Assembly: GCF_033126985.1 (NCBI RefSeq)
Contig: NZ_AP024714.1
Coordinates: 1,876,990 to 1,940,989, forward strand
Length of the DNA stretch: 64,000 nt
From: Methylomarinovum caldicuralii
GTDB lineage: Bacteria > Pseudomonadota > Gammaproteobacteria > Methylococcales > Methylothermaceae
Direction of reading: 5' to 3'
Of this stretch, positions 17,959-26,295 are shown in pieces (the first letter of the stretch is position 1; the number at the start of each line of letters is the position of its first letter). Under the pieces are notes generated by a model. The model made no database searches, had not been told where the DNA came from, and was given only the letters and a program-made list of their open reading frames with translations. Made by a program: the position numbers and the translations under genes.

Positions 17959-19940
17959 GTGACCGCGGGCGATTGCTCACCCGCGGTTCCCACAGATCCG
18001 GACGTGCCCGATTAAGGCATCCGGCTCCTCGGACTATGGCGTCGCTACGCAACGGGCAATTCCGTGAACCACGCGCGGTGGGGGGAGTGGGTATCGTTTG
18101 TACAGCCGCCCAAAATGGTCCCAGTTCATCCGTTCCCGGTTGCGGCGGGACAACCATTTGTACCAGCGCCGTCTGACCTCGTACAGGAAGCGGGCCAGCG
18201 ATTGGCTGTTGCCGACGATCCCATAGTAGGCATAATGCCCCTTGAGTTTGCGGCTCAGGGCCGCTTGTTGGTCTGCAACCGGCCAGTGGCGGTGCATCCG
18301 GCACCAGTGGTTGATCGCCTGCAGGGAGCGGCTGAGCCGGGCTTGGGCGGTCTTGCGTTTGACGACCCAGCGCCCTTTCCCTGAGCGTCCCCAGTAGTGG
18401 GTGAATCCCAGGTATTGGAAGCTCTGGCCTTTCCGTCCGGGTTTTCTGAAGTCGAGCAGGCGGGTTTTGTCCGGGTGCAGGCGCAGGCCGTATTTGGCCA
18501 GGCGCTTGCCCGGAACGGCCAATACCCGCCGGGCGTCTTCTTCCCGTTCGAACACCAGGACCGCATCGTCGGCGAACCGGACTTCGAAGGCGCTGCCCTG
18601 CAGTCGCGGTTTGACCGTCTGCTCGAACCACAGGTCGAGCACGTGATGCAGGTAGAGGTTGGCCAGCAGTGGGGAGATCACCCCACCTTGCGGTGTCCCT
18701 TGTTCGGGGTAGTGAAGCTGTCCGCCTTCCATGACGCCGGCATTCAGCCATTTACCGATCACGCGGCAGATCACGCCGTCGCGCACCCTCTGCCCCAGAA
18801 AGTTCCGCAGCCGGTCCCGGTCCACGTCGTCGAAGAAGTTTTGGATGTCCAGGTCGATGACCCAGCCACCGCCCATGGCCATCAGCCCGCCCCATAGCCT
18901 CTCCAGGGCCTGGTGGGCACTGCGTCCGGGCCGGAACCCGTAGGCGCAGTCGAGAAAGTCCTGCTCGAAGATGGGTTCCAGCGCCATCAGCACCGCCCGT
19001 TGCAGCACCTTGTCTTCCAGCGTGGGAATGCCGATCGGGCGGGTCTTTCCCGTTCCCGGCTTGGGAAGGTGGACGCGCCGTACCGCAGGCGCCCGATACC
19101 GGCCGGTCTTGAACCGTTCCAGCAGGCGCGTCAGGTTCTCCTCTAAGTCGGCTGCGTATTGGGATGCAGTCACGCCGTCCACCCCGGCGGCCCCGTCCTT
19201 GCGGGTGCGCCGCCAGGCTTCTTCCAGCCACACCACGTCGATGTGGTGGGCAATCGTGGTCAGTTCCAGCTTCGGTTCGATCCGGGCCAGTTCCGCTAGC
19301 TTCCGTTGTCGTGTTGAGATGTTCTCCTGGCTCGATGTCCCGGCCATCTGTCCCTCCGAAAGCCCCATCGTCCGACCTGCCGCTTCCCTCCATCGGGTCC
19401 CTTGGGGCAGGTTCCCCGACTTCCCAGGTACTATCGGCAGGCTCCGATTGCTCGATCACCTTCCCAGCGCGCTTCGTCGCCTTCGCGCGCCGGTACCCTG
19501 CTTCGTGTCCCGTTCGCTCCCATCGGCCGGACACCGCTCCGATGGGCCTGGACCTTTTCTCACACGGCGCCCGCACCGCTCTTCCCGCAGGGAGTGTTCG
19601 GGCCCTCCCAGGTTCCTGGGCGACCCTTGCCCTGCATGCCCCGCTCTTCGACCCCGGCGGAGGGATGATGCCAGGCCAGTACAGCACCACCCCTGTTGCC
19701 TTCCGTCCGTTCAACAACGTCGGCTCCGCATTCCGTACTTTCGAGGCTCCATCACGCGGCCTACAGGCCCCCTGTGTACGCTTCGCAGTCGGGATCGCTC
19801 CTCGACCACGCAACACTCGGTTCCGGCTGGTGGCCAGCCTTGGCCGGACAGGACTTGCACCTGTCAGGTCGCTCTGAAGGTTTCAGCGATGTCTTTCCTT
19901 CTACATAACTTCCTCCTTCTCCAGGCTTGGCCTGGCGCAA
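17959..19940 (-). mobile_element. group II intron inserted in the IS66 terminal repeat
   Basis: About 1.98 kb. The 5' end (minus strand) is placed at TTGCGCCAGGCC, directly after the outer IS repeat GTTACCGTTCA; bacterial introns usually start GTGYG, so this end is a variant or off by a few bases. Domain I-like sequence with 'GACAGGTGCAAGTCCTGTC' follows. Domain V-like hairpin: GAGCCGGATGCC...GGGCACGTCCGG just after the maturase gene; a domain VI-like stem CCGCGGGTGAGCAATCGCCC and the 3' end GGTCAC come before the resumed IS sequence. Same orientation as tnpC, so splicing would rejoin the IS leader. Boundaries inferred by eye. Confidence 0.75.
18034..19368 (-). CDS. ltrA: group II intron reverse transcriptase/maturase (LtrA-like)
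   Basis: 444 residues (an internal Met at 19347 is an alternative start). Reverse-transcriptase blocks: 'DGAAGVDGVTASQY', 'RRVHLPKPGTGKTRPIGIPT', 'DCAYGFRPGRSAHQAL', 'GWVIDLDIQNFFDDVD', 'GTPQGGVISPLLANLYLH' and the catalytic 'VRFADDAVLVF' (FADD form of YADD). The X/maturase domain follows ('LGFTHYWGRSGKGRWVVKRK') and the protein ends soon after 'PPPRVVHG', without an HNH endonuclease domain. It assists splicing of its own intron and copies it into DNA at new sites. Confidence 0.93.
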   Translation of the reverse strand: MGLSEGQMAGTSSQENISTRQRKLAELARIEPKLELTTIAHHIDVVWLEEAWRRTRKDGAAGVDGVTASQYAADLEENLTRLLERFKTGRYRAPAVRRVHLPKPGTGKTRPIGIPTLEDKVLQRAVLMALEPIFEQDFLDCAYGFRPGRSAHQALERLWGGLMAMGGGWVIDLDIQNFFDDVDRDRLRNFLGQRVRDGVICRVIGKWLNAGVMEGGQLHYPEQGTPQGGVISPLLANLYLHHVLDLWFEQTVKPRLQGSAFEVRFADDAVLVFEREEDARRVLAVPGKRLAKYGLRLHPDKTRLLDFRKPGRKGQSFQYLGFTHYWGRSGKGRWVVKRKTAQARLSRSLQAINHWCRMHRHWPVADQQAALSRKLKGHYAYYGIVGNSQSLARFLYEVRRRWYKWLSRRNRERMNWDHFGRLYKRYPLPPPRVVHGIARCVATP

Positions 19941-20007
19941 TGAACGGTAACAGCATCCCTCCGATTGAAATTAGACAAGGAACGGGCTTCGATCCTTGTT
20001 TTCGAGG

Positions 20008-20712
20008 TTACTCGTCGGCCACGCGGGTCAGAATTGCCGTTTCCACAGGATCTTTGAAATCCTGGGGTTTTCCTTCGTTGTCAGTGCCTTCGCTGAACAG
20101 CCCTATGATGAGATTGTCGCCACTCTGTCTCAGTCCGATCAATTCGTTCTCCTCCCAATTAATCGAAATATCCTGACCAAATCCTCGGTTGGAAATAACA
20201 CCGTAGACGTACTGATCGCTTAAAAATGGCACAATTTCTCGTGCGCCAATATCCGGATGTCCGGAAGCAGCACCGGAGACGATCTGAGCCGTCAGTCTTC
20301 CGCCGAAACAACCCGGTATCGATGACTGCGGTGTCAAGGTATAGAGGGACCTTGCGCCGATCTGTGTCGGCCCCTTCAATTCAAAACACTGATTATCCGT
20401 CGTTTTGTATAACCCTGTCACCAAATTGGTGACCGCCAACGGTGGCGACAGGATTGCCGATGAAATCTGCTCGAATTCAAAACCGGCGCCGGGCACAAAA
20501 GTAAACTTGAAGGCAGCATCGTAAAAAGTGGTCTGTCCGGTTTTCACGTTGATCACCGGTACCCGCAACATGTTGATATGTCGGCCTGAACCGATAATCT
20601 GGCCTGATTCGAAATGGACACTTAAATCGGTGCCGGGAACCACTTCGGAAACGGCCGGCGTTGCTACGGCGGCCAGCAACAGCACGCCTAGGGTTGGAGC
20701 ATTTTTGTTCAT
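20008..20712 (-). CDS. hypothetical secreted protein stranded between mobile elements
   Basis: 234 residues from ATG 20712 (an upstream frame to 20775 has no supporting signal). The N-terminus 'MNKNAPTLGVLLLAAVATPAVSEVV' is a clear signal peptide with a cleavage site near residue 22. The mature part has beta-rich character ('AAFKFTFVPGAGFEFEQ') and two cysteines ('DNQCFEL', 'IPGCFGG') that may form a disulfide. No membrane anchor or sorting signal at the C-terminus. I do not recognise the family. It is the only non-mobile gene in the 5.8 kb between the two wcaJ repeats and was presumably carried here by rearrangement. Confidence 0.65.
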   Translation of the reverse strand: MNKNAPTLGVLLLAAVATPAVSEVVPGTDLSVHFESGQIIGSGRHINMLRVPVINVKTGQTTFYDAAFKFTFVPGAGFEFEQISSAILSPPLAVTNLVTGLYKTTDNQCFELKGPTQIGARSLYTLTPQSSIPGCFGGRLTAQIVSGAASGHPDIGAREIVPFLSDQYVYGVISNRGFGQDISINWEENELIGLRQSGDNLIIGLFSEGTDNEGKPQDFKDPVETAILTRVADE

Positions 20713-20822
20713 TTTATTTCCCCATGAGCTTAAGTACGGAAAAATCAGGCTACTTATTGTGTAGCTTGAAGGCAATCCAATCTAATTGAAAGATGTGAAA
20801 CCTGTCAACCATCACCTCTTCT

Positions 20823-22278
20823 CACCCTATTACCCACATCTCCCTCTTCGGTAGTAAGATATTGATTTCTTTGGATAGACGTTGACATGAGCTGGGCTGA
20901 ACAAGAATTTTTTCCCTGGCGCTGGGCGATGCCCGCCTGAACCGGCGGCTGTGCCGGGTGATAGAAGCGATGGCAAGCGATCCGATGGCGAGCGTTCCCA
21001 ACGTTTGCGGGGGTGGCTGGGCGGAGACCAAGGCGGCCTACCGGCTGCTGGACAATGCCAGGCTGGATTTTCGGGAGGTGTTGCGGGCCCACAGTGTGCC
21101 GACCCTGGAACGGATCCGGCAGCAGTCGCGGGTGCTGTGCCTGCAGGACACCACCGAGCTGGATTATTCCGGGCGGCCGTCGATGGCGGGGTTGGGACGG
21201 CTGAATTACGAGCAGCGTCAGGGGTTGTACCTGCATCCGACGCTGGTGATCAGTGAGGCGGGCGTGGCCCTGGGGGTGACCGATTGCTGGCACTGGGCGC
21301 GTTTGCCCAAGGGGGAACCGGACCTGGCCGAAAGCCTGCGTTGGGTGGAAGGTTATGAGCGGGTGGCCGAGATGGCCGCCCTGGCGCCCGACACCCGTCT
21401 GGTGTATGTCGCCGACCGCGAAGGTGACCTTCGGGCCCTGATCGACCGGGCCGAACAGCTGGGCTTTGCCGCCGATTACCTGATCCGGGTACGACACGAC
21501 CGCAAGCTCAACGACCCTCTCGATGGCAAACTGCGGGCCGCAGTCGAAGCCCAGCCGGTGCTGGGGACGATCGCCTTTGACCTGCCGGCCAGCGGCAACC
21601 GCCCGGCCCGGCAGGTCACACAAACAATCCGTCTCGCCCGGGTCGAACTGAAGACCCGCAGCGGCCCGGGTCCCCAAGTCACCGTCATCCTGGCCCGGGA
21701 AGAGGCGCCCCCCGAAGGCCAGGAAGCGGTCGAATGGTGCCTGATCACCAACGAAAAGATCACCACCCTGGAACAGGCCAGAGCGCGCATCGAATGGTAC
21801 CGCAAACGGTGGTGGATCGAGGTCTACTTCCGCATCCTCAAAAGCGGCTGCCGCATCGAAGCCCTGCAACTTCGCACCCGGGAACGCCTGGAACGGGCCC
21901 TGGTGCTGTATCTGATCGTCGCTTGGCGCATCCTGATGCTGATGACGCTCGGGCGGGAACATCCCGAGTGGTGCTGTGAAGTGGTGTTCTCTGTCGAAGA
22001 ATGGCAGACCGCCTGGGCCATCCACCATCGCACCCCGCCGCCCGCGACGCCGCCGGATTTGGGCGCCATCGTCCGCATCGTGGCCGGCTTTGGCGGCTGG
22101 CTGGGGCGCAAAAACGATCCCCCGCCCGGTCCCAAAGCCCTGTGGCAGGGCATGACCAAACTGAGCGCCTACGTGGAGGCCGTGACCGCCATCCGGGCGG
22201 CCGAGATCAAGTTCCCTCAGAGAAAACGGATAAGACATTGATTCCTATGAGAAGGGGGAAGATGTGGGTAATAGGGTG
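20823..22278 (+). mobile_element. IS4-family (IS50/Tn5-like) insertion sequence, copy 2
   Basis: 1456 bp, nearly identical to copy 1 with the same 19-bp ends (20823-20841 and 22260-22278). Flanks ACCTCTTCT and GGCAAAGGC do not match each other or those of copy 1, so no target duplication is seen. The right end abuts, without spacer, the truncated second copy of the wcaJ 5' end. It keeps TGG (22014-22016) where copy 1 has a stop. Confidence 0.92.
20958..22241 (+). CDS. IS4/IS50-type transposase, main frame (N-terminus frameshifted)
   Basis: 427 residues from a GTG (MIEAMASDPMASVPNVCGGG). DDE residues in 'LCLQDTTELDYSG', 'VYVADREGDL' and 'WYRKRWWIEVYFRILKSG'. The ATG at 20887 starts 'MSWAEQEFFP', but that frame ends at 20938-20940; the matching N-terminal homology 'LGDARLNRRLCR' is in the -1 frame, so joining them needs a -1 shift near the T6 run at 20908-20913. 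In Tn5 the N-terminus binds the end repeats and a protein lacking it is an inhibitor; the GTG product here could behave likewise. Activity therefore hinges on the frameshift. Confidence 0.85.
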   Translation: MIEAMASDPMASVPNVCGGGWAETKAAYRLLDNARLDFREVLRAHSVPTLERIRQQSRVLCLQDTTELDYSGRPSMAGLGRLNYEQRQGLYLHPTLVISEAGVALGVTDCWHWARLPKGEPDLAESLRWVEGYERVAEMAALAPDTRLVYVADREGDLRALIDRAEQLGFAADYLIRVRHDRKLNDPLDGKLRAAVEAQPVLGTIAFDLPASGNRPARQVTQTIRLARVELKTRSGPGPQVTVILAREEAPPEGQEAVEWCLITNEKITTLEQARARIEWYRKRWWIEVYFRILKSGCRIEALQLRTRERLERALVLYLIVAWRILMLMTLGREHPEWCCEVVFSVEEWQTAWAIHHRTPPPATPPDLGAIVRIVAGFGGWLGRKNDPPPGPKALWQGMTKLSAYVEAVTAIRAAEIKFPQRKRIRH

Positions 22279-22536
22279 GGCAAAGGCCAGCCTGCGCGCC
22301 TCCCTAGAGAAAGGGGATCCTCGCCAAGATTGATACACTTCCAGAGCTTCGGCAAAAAAACCGAAAAAAACGCTTCCGCCAAGTCCAAGCCAGAGGTAGG
22401 GAAGCGAAACCGGCATTCCTGTCCATTCCAAAAGAAAAACCAAAGAAAAGAATATGGCGGCATTATCCAACAACCGAACCAGTGCAGTCAGCTTGGAATG
22501 GTGCGGACGAATGACACGGCTTACTGAGCTTTCTTC
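22279..22536 (+). repeat. 258-bp direct repeat, copy beside tatD
   Basis: Second copy of 16187-16444, offset exactly 6092 bp, one mismatch, no indels. Confidence 0.95.
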
Positions 22537-22542
22537 ATTCAC
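22279..22542 (-). pseudogene. wcaJ 5' fragment (second copy)
   Basis: Starts at GTG 22542 (MNEESSVSRVIRPHHSKL) and follows the wcaJ protein for about 88 residues to 'SREARRLAFA', where the IS4-like element begins; the frame then reads into the IS end and stops at 22207. The start overlaps the tatD stop by 8 bp (GTGAATGA), which looks like the ancestral tatD-wcaJ junction. One amino acid differs from the intact gene. Confidence 0.93.
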
Positions 22543-23341
22543 TGGAGTTCTTGTGTTTTTTATTCAATGCGAGTGAAAACAAGCGATAAAAATTCTCCCC
22601 GCTGGTTTCACCCACCCGTTCCAAAGTCGTCCCCCGCAGCTCGGCGATCTTCTCCGCCACCTTGCGGACGTAGAAGGGATAGTTGGGCTTGCCGCGGTAG
22701 GGAACCGGCGCCAGATAGGGGGAATCGGTTTCGATCAGGAAGCGGTCCTCCGGCACCTTGCGCGCCGCTTCCTGAATGGCCTGGGCGTTCTTGAAGGTGA
22801 CGATGCCGGAAAAGGAAATGTAGAGGTTCAGGTCCAGGGCGCGGCGGGCCATGTCCCAGTCCTCGGCGAAGCAGTGAAGCACGCCGCCGACATCCATCGC
22901 CCCCTCCTCCCGCCAGATCCTGAGGGTGTCCTCCTTGGCGGCGCGGCTGTGGACGATGAGGGGTTTGTGCAGCGTTTTGGCGACCTGGATGTGCTGGCGG
23001 AAACGTTCCTGCTGCCAGCTCAGGTCCCCCTCGCTGCGGAAATAGTCGAGACCGGTCTCGCCGATGGCCACCACCTGCTGACGGCGCCCGTATTCCAATA
23101 ACTGCTCCACGTCGAGGGGCTGACCCTTGCTGTCGTTGGGATGCTCCCCGGCGGAAAGGGAGATTTCCTCCGGATAGCGGGCCGCCAGCGCGGCGCAGCG
23201 CTCGAAGGTAGGCAGGTTGATGCCGACGCAGAGCATGTGGGAGATCCCTTCCTCCCGGGCCTTGGCCATGAAGCGGTCGAAATCGCCCTCGAAAGGCTTG
23301 AGGTCGAGACGGTCGAGATGGCAGTGGGAATCGATCAGCAT
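22535..23341 (-). CDS. tatD: TatD family metal-dependent hydrolase
   Basis: 268 residues. 'MLIDSHCHLDRL' supplies the metal-binding HxH, followed by 'AIGETGLDYFRSE' (metal Glu), 'KPLIVHSRAAKEDT', 'GVLHCFAED' and 'LIETDSPYLAPVPYRGK' (catalytic Asp). TatD/YcfH/YjjV proteins are TIM-barrel enzymes with 3'-5' exonuclease or D-aminoacyl-tRNA-related activities; here the position after holB-pilZ matches E. coli ycfH. It ends the conserved fab-holB operon, and its stop overlaps the start of the truncated wcaJ copy. Confidence 0.93.
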   Translation of the reverse strand: MLIDSHCHLDRLDLKPFEGDFDRFMAKAREEGISHMLCVGINLPTFERCAALAARYPEEISLSAGEHPNDSKGQPLDVEQLLEYGRRQQVVAIGETGLDYFRSEGDLSWQQERFRQHIQVAKTLHKPLIVHSRAAKEDTLRIWREEGAMDVGGVLHCFAEDWDMARRALDLNLYISFSGIVTFKNAQAIQEAARKVPEDRFLIETDSPYLAPVPYRGKPNYPFYVRKVAEKIAELRGTTLERVGETSGENFYRLFSLALNKKHKNSSE

Positions 23342-23367
23342 CGGCCTGTTTCAGGTATCCAAAAAGG

Positions 23368-23718
23368 CTACATGGTATGGGTCGGCTTCTCCGATTGCAA
23401 GGTGCCGGCGAGATGGGTTTCGATCTTGCCGCGGGTTTTGCCCTGGTCCTCATCGCTGAATTCCACCCCCACCCCGGCGCTGCGGTAGCCTTCCGCCCCT
23501 TTGGGAGTGATCCACACCACCCGGCCGGCCACGGGGATCCGTTCCGGTTCGTCGAGCAGGCTCAAGAGCATGAAGACTTCGTCCCCAAGCTGGTACTCGC
23601 GGCTGGTGGGTATGAACAGGCCGCCGTTGTTCAGGAACGCCATGTAGGCGGCGTACAGGGCGTTCTTGTCCTTGATGGCGAGCGACAGGATGCCTTGTTT
23701 GGGTTTCGGTTTGGTCAT
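23368..23718 (-). CDS. PilZ domain protein
   Basis: 116 residues from ATG 23718, overlapping the holB stop by ATGA. 'ILSLAIKDKNALYAAYMAFLNNGGLFIPTSREYQLGDEVFMLLSLL' and 'VAGRVVWITPKGAEGYRSAGVGVEF' match PilZ proteins encoded next to holB in gammaproteobacteria, which are needed for type IV pilus assembly in Pseudomonas and Xanthomonas. The RxxxR and D/NxSxxG motifs of c-di-GMP-binding PilZ proteins are not visible, as is usual for this subgroup; it probably acts through protein contacts. Confidence 0.9.
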   Translation of the reverse strand: MTKPKPKQGILSLAIKDKNALYAAYMAFLNNGGLFIPTSREYQLGDEVFMLLSLLDEPERIPVAGRVVWITPKGAEGYRSAGVGVEFSDEDQGKTRGKIETHLAGTLQSEKPTHTM

Positions 23719-24680
23719 GATCGGAGCCGATGGATTTCCAGAAACAGCGCTTCCACCTGCAGGGGCTGGTTGAGCGGCGCCTCTACCCCTTGGCGCAAGG
23801 TCACCAACCGCCGCCAGAAAGCGAACATCTGCTCTAAGTCTAGTCGCTGCGCCCAGGTCTGCAACCAGTCGCGGTAGTCGGGATTGCGCAGCCTTTCGCC
23901 GACGCCCTGGCGCAGGCAGATCCAGTCGGCGGCGATCGCCGTCAGGTGCAGGAGCAGGGCATCGAGCGGGCTCTCCTGCCAGGCGGCCGCCAGCAGTACC
24001 GGATCGCGGCGGCCACCAAGCAGCGCTTCCAGGGTTTTGAACAGCCGTTGGCGCAGCTCGAAGGCCCCGCTTTGAAGCCAGGCCAGCGCCGCCAGCGGGG
24101 CGTCGGCGTTGAGAGCCAGGGCCAGTTCGGCCCGGACCCGGTCGATCCCCTGCGTTTCCAGCCAGGCGATTCCCACCGGTGGCGGAGGCGGGCGCAGGCG
24201 GAAATGCTGACACCGGCTGACGATCGTCGCCGGCAGGCGGGCGGGCTGCTGGCACAGCAGCCACAGACTGGTATCGGGAGCCGGTTCCTCCAGCGTCTTG
24301 AGAAAGGCGTTGGCGGCGGCCGGATTCATGCGCTCCGCCGCCTCGACGATCACCAGCCGCCCGCGGTCGTATTGGGGGGTCAGGGTCAACTGCTCGCTGA
24401 GCTGGCGGATCCGGTCGATGGTCAACGGCTTGCCCGGCTCCGGGGCGATGCGGCACAGATCCGGGTGGCTGTCGGCGGCCAGCAGGCGGCAGGCGGCACA
24501 GGTCCCGCAGGCGGTGCGCGCCTCACACAGCAGCTTCGCGGCAAAATCATGGGCCAGCTGCCCCTTGCCCAAGCCGCGGGGGCCGCTGAGCAGCACGGCC
24601 GGCGGCACCCGCCCCTGCCTCAGCCCCGCCATCAGCCGGTGCCAGACCGGCTCGTGCCAGGGATAGCTCGGCAGGCTCAT
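23715..24680 (-). CDS. holB: DNA polymerase III subunit delta'
   Basis: 321 residues from ATG 24680 (MSLPSYPWHEPVWHRLMAGL), overlapping the tmk stop by ATGA. AAA+ fold with a P-loop-like 'LLSGPRGLGKGQLAHDFA', a four-cysteine zinc module ('LCEARTACGTCAACRLL'), 'RGRLVIVEAAERMNPAAANAFLKTLEEP' and the SRC motif 'IVSRCQHFRL'. It is part of the clamp-loader complex that opens and loads the beta clamp. Longer upstream frame overlaps tmk and is rejected. Confidence 0.95.
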   Translation of the reverse strand: MSLPSYPWHEPVWHRLMAGLRQGRVPPAVLLSGPRGLGKGQLAHDFAAKLLCEARTACGTCAACRLLAADSHPDLCRIAPEPGKPLTIDRIRQLSEQLTLTPQYDRGRLVIVEAAERMNPAAANAFLKTLEEPAPDTSLWLLCQQPARLPATIVSRCQHFRLRPPPPPVGIAWLETQGIDRVRAELALALNADAPLAALAWLQSGAFELRQRLFKTLEALLGGRRDPVLLAAAWQESPLDALLLHLTAIAADWICLRQGVGERLRNPDYRDWLQTWAQRLDLEQMFAFWRRLVTLRQGVEAPLNQPLQVEALFLEIHRLRS

Positions 24681-25294
24681 CGCTCCAGCAACCGTTGCAG
24701 TTCCGCCGCGATCGCCTGCCGGACCTGGGCCAGCGGCAGGGTGGCATCCACCCGGCGGATACGTTGCGGCGCCTGACGCCAACGGCGCAGATAGGCCTGG
24801 CGCACCCGTTCCAGAAAGCCCACGGTTTCCTCCTCGAAGCGGTTGGTGTCCCCCCGGGCCCGGGCCCTGGCCAGCCCCACCTCCACCGGGGCGTCGAGCA
24901 GCAGCGTCAGGTCCGGCTGGCGGCTTACCAGCCAGCGCTCCAGATATTCAATCCGCTCCCAGTCCAATCCCCTGCCGCCTCCCTGATAGGCATAACTGGC
25001 ATCGACGAAGCGGTCGCACACCACCCAGCGCCCGGAGGCCAGGGCCGGTTCGATGAGATCGCGCAAATGCTGGACCCTGCCGGCGAAAATCAACAGCAGC
25101 TCCGCCTCCGCCGCCAGCCCCTGCGTCTCCAATACCAGCGTCCGCAGGGTTTCGGCCACCGGTACCCCGCCGGGCTCGCGGGTGACCACCACCTCGATTC
25201 CCTGCTGCTGGAGGAAATCCCGGATGAAGGCCAGATTGGTGGTCTTCCCCACGCCCTCGCCTCCCTCCAGGGTGATGAAACGGCCGCGCTTCAT
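24677..25294 (-). CDS. tmk: thymidylate kinase
   Basis: 205 residues. P-loop 'FITLEGGEGVGKTTNLAFI', DRX motif 'VVCDRFVDASYAYQGGGRGL' and lid region 'RARGDTNRFEEE'. Phosphorylates dTMP to dTDP for DNA synthesis. 4-bp overlaps with mltG upstream and holB downstream indicate translational coupling. Confidence 0.96.
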   Translation of the reverse strand: MKRGRFITLEGGEGVGKTTNLAFIRDFLQQQGIEVVVTREPGGVPVAETLRTLVLETQGLAAEAELLLIFAGRVQHLRDLIEPALASGRWVVCDRFVDASYAYQGGGRGLDWERIEYLERWLVSRQPDLTLLLDAPVEVGLARARARGDTNRFEEETVGFLERVRQAYLRRWRQAPQRIRRVDATLPLAQVRQAIAAELQRLLER

Positions 25295-26295
25295 CGGCGC
25301 CCCAGCTGGTAACGGGCCACGGCGCGGTTGTGCTGGCGCAAGGTGGCGGAAAAATAATGACTGCCGTCTCCCTTGGCGACGAAATACAGCGCCTTCCCCG
25401 CCGCCGGATGCAGGGCCGCCTCGATGGCGGCGCGTCCCGGCAGGGCGATGGGCGTCGGCGGCAAACCGGGATGGACGTAGGTGTTGTAAGGCGTGTTGGT
25501 CTCGAGATCACGACGCCGCAGATTGCCGCCGAACTTGGCTCCCAGACCGTAGATCACGGTGGGATCGGTCTGCAGTTTCATGCCTTTCTCGAGGCGGCGG
25601 ATGAAGACCCCGGCGATCTTCGGCATTTCGTCACGGCGGGCGGTCTCCTTCTCGACGATGGAAGCCAGAATCAAAGCCTCGTAAGGGGTCTTGAGCGGCA
25701 GCCCGGAGGCCCGGCCGGCCCAGGCCTCGGCCAGCACCTGTTCCATGCGCCGGTAGGCGCGGCGCAGGATGTCGCGGTCGCTGGCGCCGCGGGTGAAAAA
25801 GTAGGTATCCGGAAAGAAGCGGCCTTCCGGATGTCCCGGCGGCAGCCCCAGTTCCGCCAGCAGTCGCGAGAGGGGAACGTCATTCAGGGTATGGCGCAGG
25901 GCCGGTTCCGCCACCAGGGCCTGCAGCGCCTGCTGAACCGTCCAGCCCTCCACCAGGGTGACGCGGTGCTGGACGACCCTGCCGGATACCAGCAGCGCCA
26001 GCAGGGACTTGGGCGTCAGCCCCGGAGTCAGGCGGTATTCGCCGGCACGGACGGCGGCCGCCTCCCCCCGCTGGCGGGCCCACCACAGCAGCCAGCGGGG
26101 CTGGGGCAGAACACCCTCACGGTGCAGTCGCTCGGCCACCGAGCGCAGGGATTCCCCATGTCGCACCTCGAAACGCAGCGGCCGCTCCAAGGCTAGGGGA
26201 CGGTCCAGGGCCTGACGGTAGCTGTGCCATACCCAGGCAGCCCCGCCGGCCGTCACCAGGCCCAACAGCGCCAGTCCCAACATCAGCCGTTTCAT
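25291..26295 (-). CDS. mltG: endolytic murein transglycosylase
   Basis: 334 residues from ATG 26295 (MKRLMLGLALLGLVTAGGAA), overlapping the pabC stop by ATGA. A single N-terminal membrane anchor, a LysM-like region near residues 40-90 and the YceG domain with the catalytic Glu in 'ASIVEKETARRDEMPKIAGVFIRRL', then 'LQTDPTVIYGLG' and 'NTPYNTYVHPGLPPTPIALP'. Cleaves nascent glycan strands at the periplasmic face of the inner membrane and so sets strand length. Confidence 0.95.
   Translation of the reverse strand: MKRLMLGLALLGLVTAGGAAWVWHSYRQALDRPLALERPLRFEVRHGESLRSVAERLHREGVLPQPRWLLWWARQRGEAAAVRAGEYRLTPGLTPKSLLALLVSGRVVQHRVTLVEGWTVQQALQALVAEPALRHTLNDVPLSRLLAELGLPPGHPEGRFFPDTYFFTRGASDRDILRRAYRRMEQVLAEAWAGRASGLPLKTPYEALILASIVEKETARRDEMPKIAGVFIRRLEKGMKLQTDPTVIYGLGAKFGGNLRRRDLETNTPYNTYVHPGLPPTPIALPGRAAIEAALHPAAGKALYFVAKGDGSHYFSATLRQHNRAVARYQLGRR

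Larger units (their letters stand above)
16445..19951 (-). mobile_element. IS66-family (single-ORF type) element interrupted by a group II intron
   Basis: Bounded by the 11-bp perfect inverted repeat GTTACCGTTCA (16445-16455) and TGAACGGTAAC (19941-19951). On the left the end continues CGGGCTTGCCA; the matching continuation on the right (CCGGCCGGTCTTGCCA, minus strand from 17958) is separated from its outer 11 bp by about 2 kb of group II intron. The only element gene is tnpC, as in the ISBst12-like branch. The 8 bp outside the left end (CTTTCTTC) are found intact next to tatD at 22529-22536, but the right flank (AGCATCCC) differs, so no ordinary target duplication is left. Confidence 0.8.
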
